Assembly (NCBI GenBank): GCA_934661135.1
Contig: CAKUJA010000011.1
Location: 1 to 32,805, forward strand
Source: an uncultured Oscillospiraceae bacterium
Lineage (GTDB): Bacteria > Bacillota > Clostridia > Oscillospirales > Oscillospiraceae
Direction: 5' to 3'
DNA length: 32,805 nucleotides
Position numbers and translations under genes: made by a program
Part shown: piece after piece, positions 8,827-15,729 of the stretch
Layout: each line of letters begins with the position of its first letter
Numbering within the stretch: the first letter of the stretch is position 1
Notes under the pieces: generated by a model
The model's input: the letters and a program-made list of their open reading frames with translations, nothing else
Told to the model about the DNA's origin: nothing
Databases searched by the model: none

Positions 8827-8889
8827 GTGCCTTATAAACTGTGCTGTTTTTTTCAAAATCTGCGCATACTATCCGCGAGGTGATTTCAA

Positions 8890-9147
8890 ATGGCAGACAA
8901 GCAGCCGCCCATCCCGGTTCCCTACCCGGACAAGCCTGGCTTTTCCTACGATCCAGCGCCCATGACGCGTGCGTTTCCCGGCCAGCCGGAGGATTGTCTC
9001 GATCTCGTCAACCAGTACGGCACCTATAACATCCAGCCGACCGCCGATACTGAGAATTTTTTCCCCGCCATCGCACAGGGTCTTTCCAAGGACGCGCACA
9101 TTCCAAATCGGCCTGAAACCGAATCAAAAAAACAGCACCTCGATTGA
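8890..9147 (+). CDS. Small proline-rich protein of unknown function
   Basis: 85 residues, not assigned to a family. The N-terminal third is proline-rich (PPIPVPYPDKPGF). The middle contains a motif that looks conserved rather than random, LVNQYGTYNIQPTADTENFFPAIAQGL (residues about 37-63), which I recall seeing in small clostridial proteins but cannot name. No signal peptide or membrane segment. The ATG is preceded by GCGAGGTGA about six bases upstream. A CATACTAT sequence at 8865-8872 could be a sporulation-sigma -10 element, but no convincing -35 goes with it. The stop codon lies inside the following terminator hairpin. The coding call rests on the ribosome site, the fit between a terminator upstream and one at its end, and composition. 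Confidence 0.65.
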   Translation: MADKQPPIPVPYPDKPGFSYDPAPMTRAFPGQPEDCLDLVNQYGTYNIQPTADTENFFPAIAQGLSKDAHIPNRPETESKKQHLD

Positions 9148-9156
9148 GGTGCTGTT
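9126..9156 (-). terminator. Bidirectional terminator between convergent genes
   Basis: An 11-bp stem AACAGCACCTC (9131-9141) / GAGGTGCTGTT (9146-9156) with loop GATT. On the minus strand it is followed by seven T (9132-9126), a strong terminator for the ArsC-like gene. On the plus strand the tail TTCGTTATTTATT is weaker but usable for the 8890 gene, whose stop codon sits in the stem. Confidence 0.88.
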
Positions 9157-9162
9157 CGTTAT

Positions 9163-9504
9163 TTATTCCCAAGTCTCCCAGATTTCCGGGCAATAGCCGA
9201 CGGTTGCCTGCCTGCCGTTGCGCACAACCGGCGTCCGCATCAGCTTCGGCTGGTCAAAGACCTTGTCCTCCTTTGCGCGCGTGTCGTCCATATAGCGCAT
9301 CAGGTCGATGTCCGGACTTTTCGCCGTCCAGTCGATCATCTTGTCAATTCCGCCGGCCGCGCGGAGCACACTGTCAAATTCCCCGCCGGACATCCCGTAC
9401 TTGATGAGATCGATCGACTGAAATTTGATTCTCCGTTCCTTGAACCATCGCTCGGCCTTTTTCGTGTCAAAACACTTGGCTTTTCCGAAAATCTGAATAT
9501 TCAA
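9163..9504 (-). CDS. ArsC/Spx-family glutaredoxin-like protein
   Basis: 113 residues, the normal length for the ArsC/Spx/YffB thioredoxin-fold family. It opens NIQIFGKAKCFDTKKAERWF: one N-terminal cysteine (Cys11) in a CxxT context, so neither the CxxC of classic Spx nor a proven arsenate reductase active site. Later motifs fit the family (QPKLMRTPVVRNGRQATVGY). These proteins may act as thiol redox proteins or RNA polymerase adaptors; I would not call this one an arsenate reductase. The start is a TTG (9502-9504) six bases after GGAGGAG, and that ribosome site overlaps the end of the upstream 37-residue gene, so the two are co-translated. Ends at the terminator at 9126-9156. Confidence 0.88.
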   Translation of the reverse strand: MNIQIFGKAKCFDTKKAERWFKERRIKFQSIDLIKYGMSGGEFDSVLRAAGGIDKMIDWTAKSPDIDLMRYMDDTRAKEDKVFDQPKLMRTPVVRNGRQATVGYCPEIWETWE

Positions 9505-9507
9505 GTC

Positions 9508-9621
9508 TTACTCCTCCAGAAGCTCCTCCGCCTCTGCCATCGTGTCCGCGGAAAACAGAAATTCTCCGCGCAGATTATAAACCTCAACGTGCCCTTTGAC
9601 ATAGCGAACGCGAATTTCCAT
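9508..9621 (-). CDS. Very small conserved-looking protein (37 aa), operon partner of the ArsC-like gene
   Basis: 37 residues beginning MEIRVRYVKGHVEVY and ending in an acidic helix (TMAEAEELLEE). Predicted as a short beta-hairpin plus helix, soluble. The ATG at 9619-9621 has AGGGGAG about eight bases upstream, and the stop codon is three bases before the TTG start of the ArsC-like gene. The longer frame to 9729 runs back across the promoter into the lysozyme gene and is not used. Function unknown. Its existence is supported by ribosome site, an extended-10 promoter and tight coupling, not by family recognition. Confidence 0.62.
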   Translation of the reverse strand: MEIRVRYVKGHVEVYNLRGEFLFSADTMAEAEELLEE

Positions 9622-9653
9622 CGTACAGCTCCCCTTTCGGTTGATCTGTACAG

Positions 9654-9662
9654 AGTATATCA
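9654..9662 (-). promoter_or_regulatory. Extended-10 promoter for the 37-aa/ArsC-like operon
   Basis: On the minus strand, TGATATACT is an extended -10 with no good -35 at 17 bases. It lies between the lysozyme stop codon (9689) and the ribosome site of the 37-residue gene, giving a leader of about 30 bases. Confidence 0.45.
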
Positions 9663-9688
9663 CGTCCCATGTCCTATAATTCGGACAC

Positions 9689-11164
9689 TCAGTTCTCTCC
9701 CCAGAAACCGGTGCCGCCGGTGATGTCACCCCCGGTGCTTCCGCTGTCCGTGCCCGTGCCCGGCTCTGCCGTCACTGTGCCGCTCTGCCAGCGCGCGCTG
9801 ACCGTGTAGCTCTGCGTCAGCAGCGCGTTCTGCGGCAGCTCAATGCCCTCCGCCGTGTACCAGCCGAGGAACGTGTCGCCGTCGCTGCTCGCCGCGCCGT
9901 AATACGGCGTAAACGTGCTTCCGTTCTCATAGAACGCGATGTCAACGTCAATCTTACCCTTGTCCGAGCTGAAGCGGACATAATAGAAGTTCGGCGCGCT
10001 CGTCCCGGCGTAGTCGCCGTACAAAAACAGCTTGATCTCCCGGATACGCCGCTCAATCAATCCGTCGTGGATTGACGTGCCGGTGCTCTCCGTCACGTGG
10101 CACCAGATGCCCATGGCCGATGCCAGCTCATTGTGCGTGTAATTCCGCGCAATCAAATACTGTGCCAGCCGGCTGCTGTTCATCCACGTCGAGCCGATGT
10201 TGTATGTAAGCGAAATCAGCGCGTCATACTGCGTGTCGCTCAGCGTCAGGCCATTCTTCGTCAAAAATGCGTCCAGCTTCTTCTCAAACTCCTGCAATTT
10301 CACGCGCAGCAGCCGATCCGCCTGCTCCTGCGTAATGCCGTTCGGATACTCGTTCGCCTCGCAGCGCGAACCGTAGCCGATCGAATACTGCGAATAATCC
10401 CAATATGCCGTCGACCGAAATCCTTCGCGCGTCTTGATAAACGCCACGCCGTTTTCAGTTGTCCGCAGCGTGATCGGCGTCGTGTCGTCCACATCCGTGC
10501 TGCCGCTGTCCGGCGTTGTGGGCGCCAGATAATTCGTGATACGCGCCGTAATCGCAGAAAGCTCCGCGCGCGTCAGCGATTTTTCCGGCTTGAATGTTCC
10601 ATCCTTGTAGCCATCCACAATGCCGACCGCCGCCAACGATACAATATAATCATTGTCCGTATCCGTAAACGGACTACCCAGCGTGTCCGGTCGCTGCAAT
10701 CCCATGGCCTGCGCCGCAATCTGCGCCACCAGCTCCCGGCTGATCGGCACATCCAGATCCGTGATCTCCTTGAAGCGCGTCACAAATCCCTTTTCAATCG
10801 CCAGATCCAAATATCCGCGCGCCCAGTGCGATGCCACACGCTCCGGCTCCTCATATCCCGCCGCCAGCAGAATCATCTTCAGCGCCTGCCCGGTCGTCAC
10901 GGTGCGCTGCGGGCGGAACGTCCCGTCCGGGTAGCCGTCAATCGTCCCGTTCTCCGCAAGCTGCATCACGACGCTGTAATACCAGTCCGTCGCGCTGACG
11001 TCAAAAAACCGCTGCTGCGCGGCGGTCTGCTCCGTCTCGCTCGTCGTCTGCGCCGCGCCGATCGTCGGGTCGCTGTCATACCATTCCTCCGCGGCCGCCG
11101 TTCCCAGCAGCAGGCAGAGCATCATGCCAAACAGCGCTATTCTCTGTAAAACACGTCTGTTCAT
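9689..11164 (-). CDS. Secreted SLH-domain protein with GH24 (phage-type) lysozyme and InlB-type repeat
   Basis: 491 residues. Order: signal peptide (1-25, ending GTAAA); three S-layer homology domains at about 53-104, 112-155 and 164-209 (typical ...GYPDGTFRP and GYKDGTFKPEKSLTRAE); a Ser/Thr/Asp linker; a GH24 lysozyme domain at about 238-393 with the catalytic-glutamate region IKTREGFRSTAYWDYSQ and SIGYGS; one InlB B-repeat-like module at about 404-468 (FLGWYTAEG); and a Gly/Ser/Thr tail ending FWGEN. It probably sits on the wall through the SLH domains and cleaves peptidoglycan. I prefer the ATG at 11162-11164 because GAGAGG lies nine bases upstream of it but abuts the ATG nine bases earlier. 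The cargo resembles prophage lysozymes, but no phage genes are nearby. Confidence 0.93.
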   Translation of the reverse strand: MNRRVLQRIALFGMMLCLLLGTAAAEEWYDSDPTIGAAQTTSETEQTAAQQRFFDVSATDWYYSVVMQLAENGTIDGYPDGTFRPQRTVTTGQALKMILLAAGYEEPERVASHWARGYLDLAIEKGFVTRFKEITDLDVPISRELVAQIAAQAMGLQRPDTLGSPFTDTDNDYIVSLAAVGIVDGYKDGTFKPEKSLTRAELSAITARITNYLAPTTPDSGSTDVDDTTPITLRTTENGVAFIKTREGFRSTAYWDYSQYSIGYGSRCEANEYPNGITQEQADRLLRVKLQEFEKKLDAFLTKNGLTLSDTQYDALISLTYNIGSTWMNSSRLAQYLIARNYTHNELASAMGIWCHVTESTGTSIHDGLIERRIREIKLFLYGDYAGTSAPNFYYVRFSSDKGKIDVDIAFYENGSTFTPYYGAASSDGDTFLGWYTAEGIELPQNALLTQSYTVSARWQSGTVTAEPGTGTDSGSTGGDITGGTGFWGEN

Positions 11165-11201
11165 CCGCGTCATCCTCTCAAAAGGTTACAAATCGTTTCT
11201 T

Positions 11202-11230
11202 ATTATAGCAGAAGCATCTCAAAAAAACAA
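11202..11230 (-). promoter_or_regulatory. Promoter of the SLH-lysozyme gene, overlapping the upstream terminator tail
   Basis: Minus strand: -35 TTGTTT (11225-11230), 17-base spacer, -10 TATAAT (11202-11207). The -35 is built from the T-run of the terminator at 11221-11257. Confidence 0.65.
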
Positions 11231-11257
11231 CCTCCCGGAAGCAATTTCCGGGAGGTT
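11221..11257 (-). terminator. Intrinsic terminator of the lipase-like gene
   Basis: A 12-bp stem AACCTCCCGGAA (11229-11240) / TTCCGGGAGGTT (11246-11257) with a 5-base loop is followed on the minus strand by G and seven T. Confidence 0.9.
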
Positions 11258-11296
11258 CGCACTGTTTCTCGCAGATTCCTTCTGTTTCGCCGCACG

Positions 11297-12205
11297 TTAC
11301 GCAAGCGTTGTCAGCCATTGCAGAATGTCGGCGTAGACCGCCTCATGGTTTTCCTCGTTCAGCATCTCGTGCCGTCCCTCCGGGTAAATCCGAATCGTGA
11401 CCTTCTTCATCCCCGCCCGCTTAAAGGCGTCGATGCAGGCCAGCACGCCGCGGCTCATCCCGCCGACCGGGTCTTTCCCGCCGGACACAAACAGCACCGG
11501 GAGCTGCTTGTTCATCTTTTCGAGGTTTTCCGTCTTTTCGTTCATCTCCACGCCCGAGAGCAGATCGCGCGCCAATCCCACCGTCGCGTCAAAGCCGCAC
11601 CAGGGGTCTGCCGTATAGTCGTCGACCACCTCGTCCACGCTGCAAATCCAGTCGTTCTTCGTCCGCACCGGCGCAAACGGCTTGTTATAGCCGCCGAACA
11701 TCAGGTTCGTCACCAGCTTGCTCGTGTTCGTCTCGCCGACGCGCTTTTCCTCCAGCTTGCAGACGAGCTGCCCGGCCTTCACCTTGGCCTTTGGTTCCCA
11801 GCCTGTGCCGGAGATGATCGCCGCGTCCAGTGCCTCCGGATACGTATAGAGATACGTCCGCAGCAAAAACGAACCCATGCTGTGTCCCAGAATATAATAC
11901 GGAATCCCCGGGTAGTCCGCCGCCATCTTGTCATGCAGCGCCTTCTCGTCGGCCACCGCAGTCAGCCAGCCGCCGCGGAAATAACCATACCGGCCGTCCT
12001 GCACCGAGCCGCCGTGTCCCATATGGTCGTCCGCAGCCACGACATAGCCGTGCGCCGTCAAAAACGCCGCAAAGTCGTCATACCGTCCGATGTGCTCCGC
12101 AATTCCGTGAATGATCTGCACAACCGCCTTCGGCGTTCCCTCCGGCGTCCAAAGTCCGCAGCGGAGCTGCCCGCCGCCGTTCGATGCAATCGTAAATTCC
12201 TGCAT
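11297..12205 (-). CDS. Alpha/beta hydrolase, monoacylglycerol lipase/lysophospholipase-like
   Basis: 302 residues. Serine-hydrolase fold with the oxyanion-side motif IIHGIAEHIGRYDDFA (near residue 34), the nucleophile elbow GHSMGS (serine near 107), the acid region SGGKDPVGG (near 245) and the catalytic histidine in GRHEMLNE (near 278). This arrangement matches the Hydrolase_4/monoglyceride lipase family that releases fatty acids from monoacylglycerols or lysophospholipids; the real substrate is unknown. No signal peptide, so cytoplasmic. The ATG at 12203-12205 is preferred because AAAGG is nine bases upstream of it and abuts the earlier ATG at 12212-12214. Single gene, closed by the terminator at 11221-11257, divergent from the small membrane protein to its right. 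Confidence 0.92.
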   Translation of the reverse strand: MQEFTIASNGGGQLRCGLWTPEGTPKAVVQIIHGIAEHIGRYDDFAAFLTAHGYVVAADDHMGHGGSVQDGRYGYFRGGWLTAVADEKALHDKMAADYPGIPYYILGHSMGSFLLRTYLYTYPEALDAAIISGTGWEPKAKVKAGQLVCKLEEKRVGETNTSKLVTNLMFGGYNKPFAPVRTKNDWICSVDEVVDDYTADPWCGFDATVGLARDLLSGVEMNEKTENLEKMNKQLPVLFVSGGKDPVGGMSRGVLACIDAFKRAGMKKVTIRIYPEGRHEMLNEENHEAVYADILQWLTTLA

Positions 12206-12291
12206 AATACCCATCCTTTCTCAGCCATCGTTTCTGAACAATCCATACACCCTATGCCGCGTAGCGCAAAAAATCTCCGCCGCGCGCTCCG

Positions 12292-12326
12292 CTGTCCGTT
12301 TTATCGGACAGTACATCTGCTATACT
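12292..12326 (+). promoter_or_regulatory. Extended-10 promoter with a 20-bp palindromic candidate operator
   Basis: CTGTCCG (12292-12298), six bases, CGGACAG (12305-12311) is a perfect 7-bp inverted repeat where the -35 should be. Ten bases further is the extended -10 TGCTATACT (12318-12326). The position suggests a repressor or activator site controlling the small membrane protein. Confidence 0.5.
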
Positions 12327-12356
12327 CACCTCAGAAAGCAAGGAGGTATCTTTCCT

Positions 12357-12554
12357 ATGATGAACAATGTGATTGAGCTGTATCCGTCCGCCCGTGAGCC
12401 GTTGGACTACGCCGCCGTCAACCGCCGCGCATCGCTGCGCTTCCGCGCCGCTGAGCGCCGCCGTAATCTGCTGAACCTTGTCGAGACAGCCGTCACCGCA
12501 CTGATCGGCGTCGGCTTCGCCGCCTGCATCGTCCTCACGTTCCTGATGCTCTGA
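12357..12554 (+). CDS. Small membrane protein of unknown function (65 aa)
   Basis: 65 residues starting MMNNVIELYPSAREPLDYAAVNRR. The N-terminal half is polar and strongly basic (RRASLRFRAAERRRN); the C-terminal half is one transmembrane helix (about 40-63, VTALIGVGFAACIVLTFLML), so it is likely a single-pass protein with its basic N terminus inside. The first ATG lies ten bases after AAGGAGG (12340-12346) and the second, directly after it, thirteen. A promoter with a palindrome lies just upstream. I do not recognise a family. The gene is isolated between a divergent lipase and a convergent broken gene. Confidence 0.68.
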   Translation: MMNNVIELYPSAREPLDYAAVNRRASLRFRAAERRRNLLNLVETAVTALIGVGFAACIVLTFLML

Positions 12555-12590
12555 CTCTCTGCCGTCGGCCGGCTTCTGTCCGCTCCCGCG

Positions 12591-13771
12591 TCAGGCGTTG
12601 TCTGTTGCCCTGACGCAAAACGGCTCCGTCTCTGTCAGCCGATAAACCGCTCCGTCGCAGCCAAGCAGCGCGGCGGGAATCTCCAGCCGGTCAGCGCCAA
12701 TGCCGTAAACGAGCGCAATGTCGCCGCATTTTGCCTGCGGCAGCACCCGCCGCTCCGCAATCCGGTCGCGCAGATCCCCGCTGCCAACCACATCCGTCAG
12801 CGCAAGCTGCCGCACGTCTGTGGTTTTCTTCCCCAAAATTTCAACAAGCCGGTAATTTCCCGGCGCAATTCGTCCTCCGCAGTCCGCATCCAGCAGCATC
12901 AGCGGCCGTTCGCGCTGCTTGAGCATCACTACGCGGCTGAGCAGCGTGCCGCTCTGCGCCAGCAGCCAGACGCCGGGCGCGGCAGAAATCTGAATGTCTC
13001 TCCCCGCCGCAGTCTGCCGCACAAGCTCCGCCGCCGCTTCCGCGGATACGTCCTCGTCTTCCCGCCTGCGGGCGACGCCGAGTCCCCCGCCCAGATCGCA
13101 CAGCCGCAGCGTTCTTCCGGTCTGCTCCTCAAACGCGCGCGTCCACTCCAGCAAAAGCTGCGTCTGCGCGGCGTAAAGCTCCACTGCCGGCTCGTTTTCC
13201 GTCAGATGGATCGCAAAGCCGACCTCCGCGCCCTGCGCGCAGTAGTATTCCGCCAGCAAAAATGCGTCCTGCCGCTCCATGCCAAACTTACTTTTGCGGC
13301 ACTGCGCGAGCGCCTTGCCGCCATACATCAGCAGTCCGCCGGGGTTCACCCGCAGCCACACGCGCGAAGGAACATATCCCGGCCGCAGCGCCGGGTCGTC
13401 GATCACATATCCCGCGCCGAGCGCCTGCGCCAGACGCTCGCCCTCCGCATCGGGAACCAGCGGCGCATAGCGAAGGGCTGCGCCGGAAAACCCGCATTGC
13501 CGCGCCAGCCGCAGCTCTGCCGCTGTCGTGCACTCCGCGCCGCAGCGCTCCTGCCGCAGCGCTCCTGCCGCAGCAGCCGCAAAATCAGCCGCTCCGCGCA
13601 GCAGCGCACCGGCACATAGCAGCAGCAATCCGCCGCACTCCAGCCGAATGCTTCCCGCATTTTTGCCGCACGCCGCCGCAATTCCCCCTCCTCATACACC
13701 CGCATTGGCGTTTCAAGCACCTTAACTGCCTGTCGAATAATGCGGACTGGAAAGTGTGGAATGCCGCTCAT
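12591..13771 (-). pseudogene. LysA-like (fold III PLP decarboxylase) gene disrupted by a 14-bp duplication
   Basis: The frame starting at 13771 (MSGIPHFPVRII...TPMRVYEEGELRRRAAKM) carries the N terminus of a diaminopimelate-decarboxylase-like protein up to LILRLLRQERCG. The rest (AECTTAAELRLARQCGF, then KSKFGM, DLGGGLGV, VGSGDL, GDIALVYGIGA) lies in another frame. The two join exactly if one copy of a 14-bp tandem duplication at 13541-13568 is removed, giving about 388 residues, near LysA length. Key residues are also changed: the PLP lysine position (E. coli FAQKAC) reads VPVRCC with Arg, EPGR reads APGV, and the cysteine of CESGD is Gly. So the product was probably not a working decarboxylase even before the frameshift. 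The start overlaps the coaX stop (ATGA), indicating past translational coupling. Confidence 0.8.
13541..13568. repeat. 14-bp tandem duplication, 2 full copies plus a 6-base partial copy
   Basis: CGCAGCGCTCCTGC at 13541-13554 is repeated exactly at 13555-13568, followed by CGCAGC at 13569-13574. Fourteen bases shift the frame of the LysA-like gene; one copy would restore it. Confidence 0.95.
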
Positions 13772-14544
13772 CTGCTGTCCCGCCGGTTATTTTCATAAAG
13801 AATAACCAGCCCCTTAAGCAACAGGTCTCGGTCATAAATAATTTTTTTGCGGCACATCGGCAGAATAAACCTCGCGATGCCCCCCGTCGCCACGACGGTC
13901 GCCTTCTGCCCGAGTTCTTCCTCAATTCGTTCAATCATGCCGTCGATCATGCACGCATTGCCCAGCATTATGCCACTGCGCATCGCGTCGATCGTGTTGC
14001 GGCCGATCGCCTTTTTGGGCGTGTCGAGACTGATGCCCGGGAGCTGTGCCGCACGGCCGGCAAGCGCTTCCGTCGCCACCTTGACGCCGGTGCAGATGCT
14101 TCCACCGATATACGCGCCGTTTGCATCCACTACGGCAATCGTCGTCGCCGTGCCCATATCGATCATGATAAGCGGTGGCTTGTACTCCCGCAACGCCGCC
14201 ACGGCACCGACTACCAGGTCACTGCCGACTGACGCAGGGTTGTCCAGCAGAATATTCAGTCCCGTCTTAATCCCGGGACCGACTACAAGCGGCTTTTTCC
14301 CCGTCAGCTTCATAACTGCTGTGCGCACAGAGTTCAGCACTGGCGGCACAACCGAGGAAATAATTACACCTTCGACCGTATTCTGGTCAATCTCATAGAG
14401 CAACAGCAGATTTTTCAAATCCATGCAATACTGATCCGATGTTTTAATCAGATCCGTCGCAATGCGCGCTTCCTGTGTAATCTTACCGTTATTATAACAT
14501 CCAAGCACAATATTGGTATTTCCAATGTCGATCAATAGCAGCAT
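13768..14544 (-). CDS. coaX: Type III pantothenate kinase
   Basis: 258 residues, full length. It phosphorylates pantothenate in the first step of coenzyme A synthesis and, unlike CoaA, is not inhibited by CoA. Visible ASKHA-fold motifs are the N-terminal phosphate loop LLLIDIGNTNIVLG, the GPGIKTGL segment near 89, the DLVVGAVAAL segment near 109, the second phosphate loop MIDMGTATTI near 127, and the GRNTIDAMRSGIMLG helix near 182. The ATG overlaps the stop of the phosphodiesterase gene (TAATG), so it is coupled to it. Acetyl-CoA is the product of the nearby pyruvate:ferredoxin oxidoreductase, but there is no operon link. Confidence 0.96.
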   Translation of the reverse strand: MLLLIDIGNTNIVLGCYNNGKITQEARIATDLIKTSDQYCMDLKNLLLLYEIDQNTVEGVIISSVVPPVLNSVRTAVMKLTGKKPLVVGPGIKTGLNILLDNPASVGSDLVVGAVAALREYKPPLIMIDMGTATTIAVVDANGAYIGGSICTGVKVATEALAGRAAQLPGISLDTPKKAIGRNTIDAMRSGIMLGNACMIDGMIERIEEELGQKATVVATGGIARFILPMCRKKIIYDRDLLLKGLVILYENNRRDSR

Positions 14545-15026
14545 TATTTATCCTCCGTATCTTCGCCGTCCAGCAGCCGGCAGGAAAAACTGCCTTTGCC
14601 ATCCGTGAGAATCTGCCCAAAACAGCTTCCTCCCGCGCCGCAAGCGCCGGGATTCATTAGCCACAGTCCGTCCTCTTCCGTCAGCAACGGTCTGTGTGTA
14701 TGACCAAACAGTGCAATCTGCGCGCCAACGCGCCGCGCTTCCGCCGCGAGCCGGTCGGTCTGCGATTTCACACCGAATAAATGGCCATGCGTCATGAAAA
14801 TGCGCACACCGTCCAGCTCGATCGTCAGGCTTGGCTGTGTCGTCGTAAAAAAGTCGCAATTCCCGGGAACATGGTAGAACTCCACCTCCGGGAACGCATA
14901 TTCCAAATCCTCCGCATCTGCCAGATGGTCGCCGAGATGCAGCACTACCTCCGGCCGCAGCCGCTCCACCGCGTTGACCATCGTTCCGAGCGCTTTGTGC
15001 GAATCCGAAAACACCAAAATATTCAA
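14544..15026 (-). CDS. YfcE/MJ0936-family metallophosphodiesterase
   Basis: 160 residues, the normal size. Metal-binding motifs of calcineurin-like phosphoesterases in order: FSDSH (7-11), GDH near 37, PGNCD near 54 (in place of GNHD/GNCD), THGH near 80 and GHTHRP near 108. Family members hydrolyse cyclic-nucleotide or phosphodiester model substrates with Mn or Ni; the natural substrate is unknown. The start is a TTG (15024-15026) six bases after AGGTGA, with an in-frame stop three codons upstream that excludes a longer form. First gene of a coupled unit with coaX and the LysA-like pseudogene. Confidence 0.92.
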   Translation of the reverse strand: MNILVFSDSHKALGTMVNAVERLRPEVVLHLGDHLADAEDLEYAFPEVEFYHVPGNCDFFTTTQPSLTIELDGVRIFMTHGHLFGVKSQTDRLAAEARRVGAQIALFGHTHRPLLTEEDGLWLMNPGACGAGGSCFGQILTDGKGSFSCRLLDGEDTEDK

Positions 15027-15034
15027 GTTCAGTC

Positions 15035-15061
15035 ACCTATCTCCATCTGTCTGCATATACT
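15035..15061 (+). promoter_or_regulatory. Possible sporulation-type (SigK/SigE-like) promoter
   Basis: AC (15035-15036), 17 bases, CATATACT (15054-15061). This fits the SigK pattern AC-N17-CATAnnnTA except for the last base, and also contains TATACT without a usable vegetative -35. It lies 33 bases before the 75-residue gene. Suggestive only. Confidence 0.3.
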
Positions 15062-15093
15062 GAAATAAACCCAGTCTTTGCAGGAGGTATCAC

Positions 15094-15321
15094 ATGGAAC
15101 ATCAAACAAATCCACAGGGCATCCCACTGAGCGAAGCGCGTCTGCGCGAAATTCTTGCAACCGACGAAGGCCGCCACCTACTCGCGCTCCTGCAAAAGAC
15201 AGATGCCTCTGCCCTGCGGGAAGCCGCCCGCGCCGCAAAATCCGGCGATTATGCCGCAGTGCAGCGCATCCTTGCGCCCTATCTGCAAGCACACGGCGGC
15301 ACACAGTTTCAGGAGCGCTGA
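15094..15321 (+). CDS. Small helical protein of unknown function (75 aa), first of a three-gene set
   Basis: 75 residues, mainly helical, with a central segment LSEARLREILATDEGRHLLALLQK followed by AARAAKSGDYAAVQRILAPYL. No signal peptide or membrane helix. An excellent ribosome site, AGGAGGT, precedes the ATG. The stop codon is two bases before the next ATG, so the genes are co-transcribed. I do not recognise a named family. The order of a small helical protein, a proline/glutamine-rich protein and a protein with a Leu-rich membrane tail looks like a conserved clostridial cassette from memory, but I cannot confirm it. Confidence 0.75.
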   Translation: MEHQTNPQGIPLSEARLREILATDEGRHLLALLQKTDASALREAARAAKSGDYAAVQRILAPYLQAHGGTQFQER

Positions 15322-15323
15322 AT

Positions 15324-15716
15324 ATGGAAGGACTGGAAGACGCCTTACAACAGCTTCTCAATGACCCGGCGCAGCTTGCAGAGTTGGCTTCACTGGCTTC
15401 ATCGCTTGGTCTGTCGCTGCCCGCTGCCCCATCTGCACAGCCGCCAGCCGAACCGCAGACTATGCCGCAAGGCGCCGCAGCGCAACCGCAAGCGCCGTCC
15501 GCAGCAGCGGACGCCGAGCGGCAGCCGCCGCAACGTCCCGCATTTTCACCGCAAGCAACGCAGTCCAGAGCACCCGCGCGGCAGGAAAAGCTCCTATCCG
15601 CGCTCAAACCGTTTTTAAAACCTTCCCGCCAGGAAAAACTTGACCGCGCGCTGCGCCTTGCGCAGCTCTCCGACCTTGCCGGCGCGGTGCTGCACCATTC
15701 CGGCGGCAAGCAATGA
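15324..15716 (+). CDS. Alanine/proline/glutamine-rich protein of unknown function (130 aa)
   Basis: 130 residues. A short helical head (MEGLEDALQQLLNDPAQLAELASLASSLGLSL) is joined by a long low-complexity linker rich in Pro, Ala and Gln (about 33-90) to a basic helical tail (LLSALKPFLKPSRQEKLDRALRLAQLSDLAGAVL). The tail is the most conserved-looking part. No signal peptide or membrane helix. The start is two bases after the upstream stop codon; AGGAGCG inside the end of that gene serves as ribosome site. The head-linker-tail layout suggests an adaptor joining two partners, which is inference. Confidence 0.75.
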   Translation: MEGLEDALQQLLNDPAQLAELASLASSLGLSLPAAPSAQPPAEPQTMPQGAAAQPQAPSAAADAERQPPQRPAFSPQATQSRAPARQEKLLSALKPFLKPSRQEKLDRALRLAQLSDLAGAVLHHSGGKQ

Positions 15717-15729
15717 AAGGGGGCGCTCC

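Noticed and set aside
5071..8856. A 1261-codon open frame antisense to the whole pyruvate:ferredoxin oxidoreductase gene
   Set aside because: It is a by-product of the strong C/G third-base bias of the sense gene, which removes stop codons from the antisense frame. Its translation is repetitive in Val, Gly, Leu and Asp, has no recognisable domain, and there is no promoter or ribosome site at its end.
12588..12616. Inverted repeat GCGTCAGG / CCTGACGC at the end of the LysA-like gene
   Set aside because: No T-run on either strand and part of the stem lies in coding sequence, so I do not call it a terminator.
14548..15036. Second minus-strand frame overlapping the phosphodiesterase gene
   Set aside because: No conserved motif, while the other frame shows all metal-binding motifs of the YfcE family.
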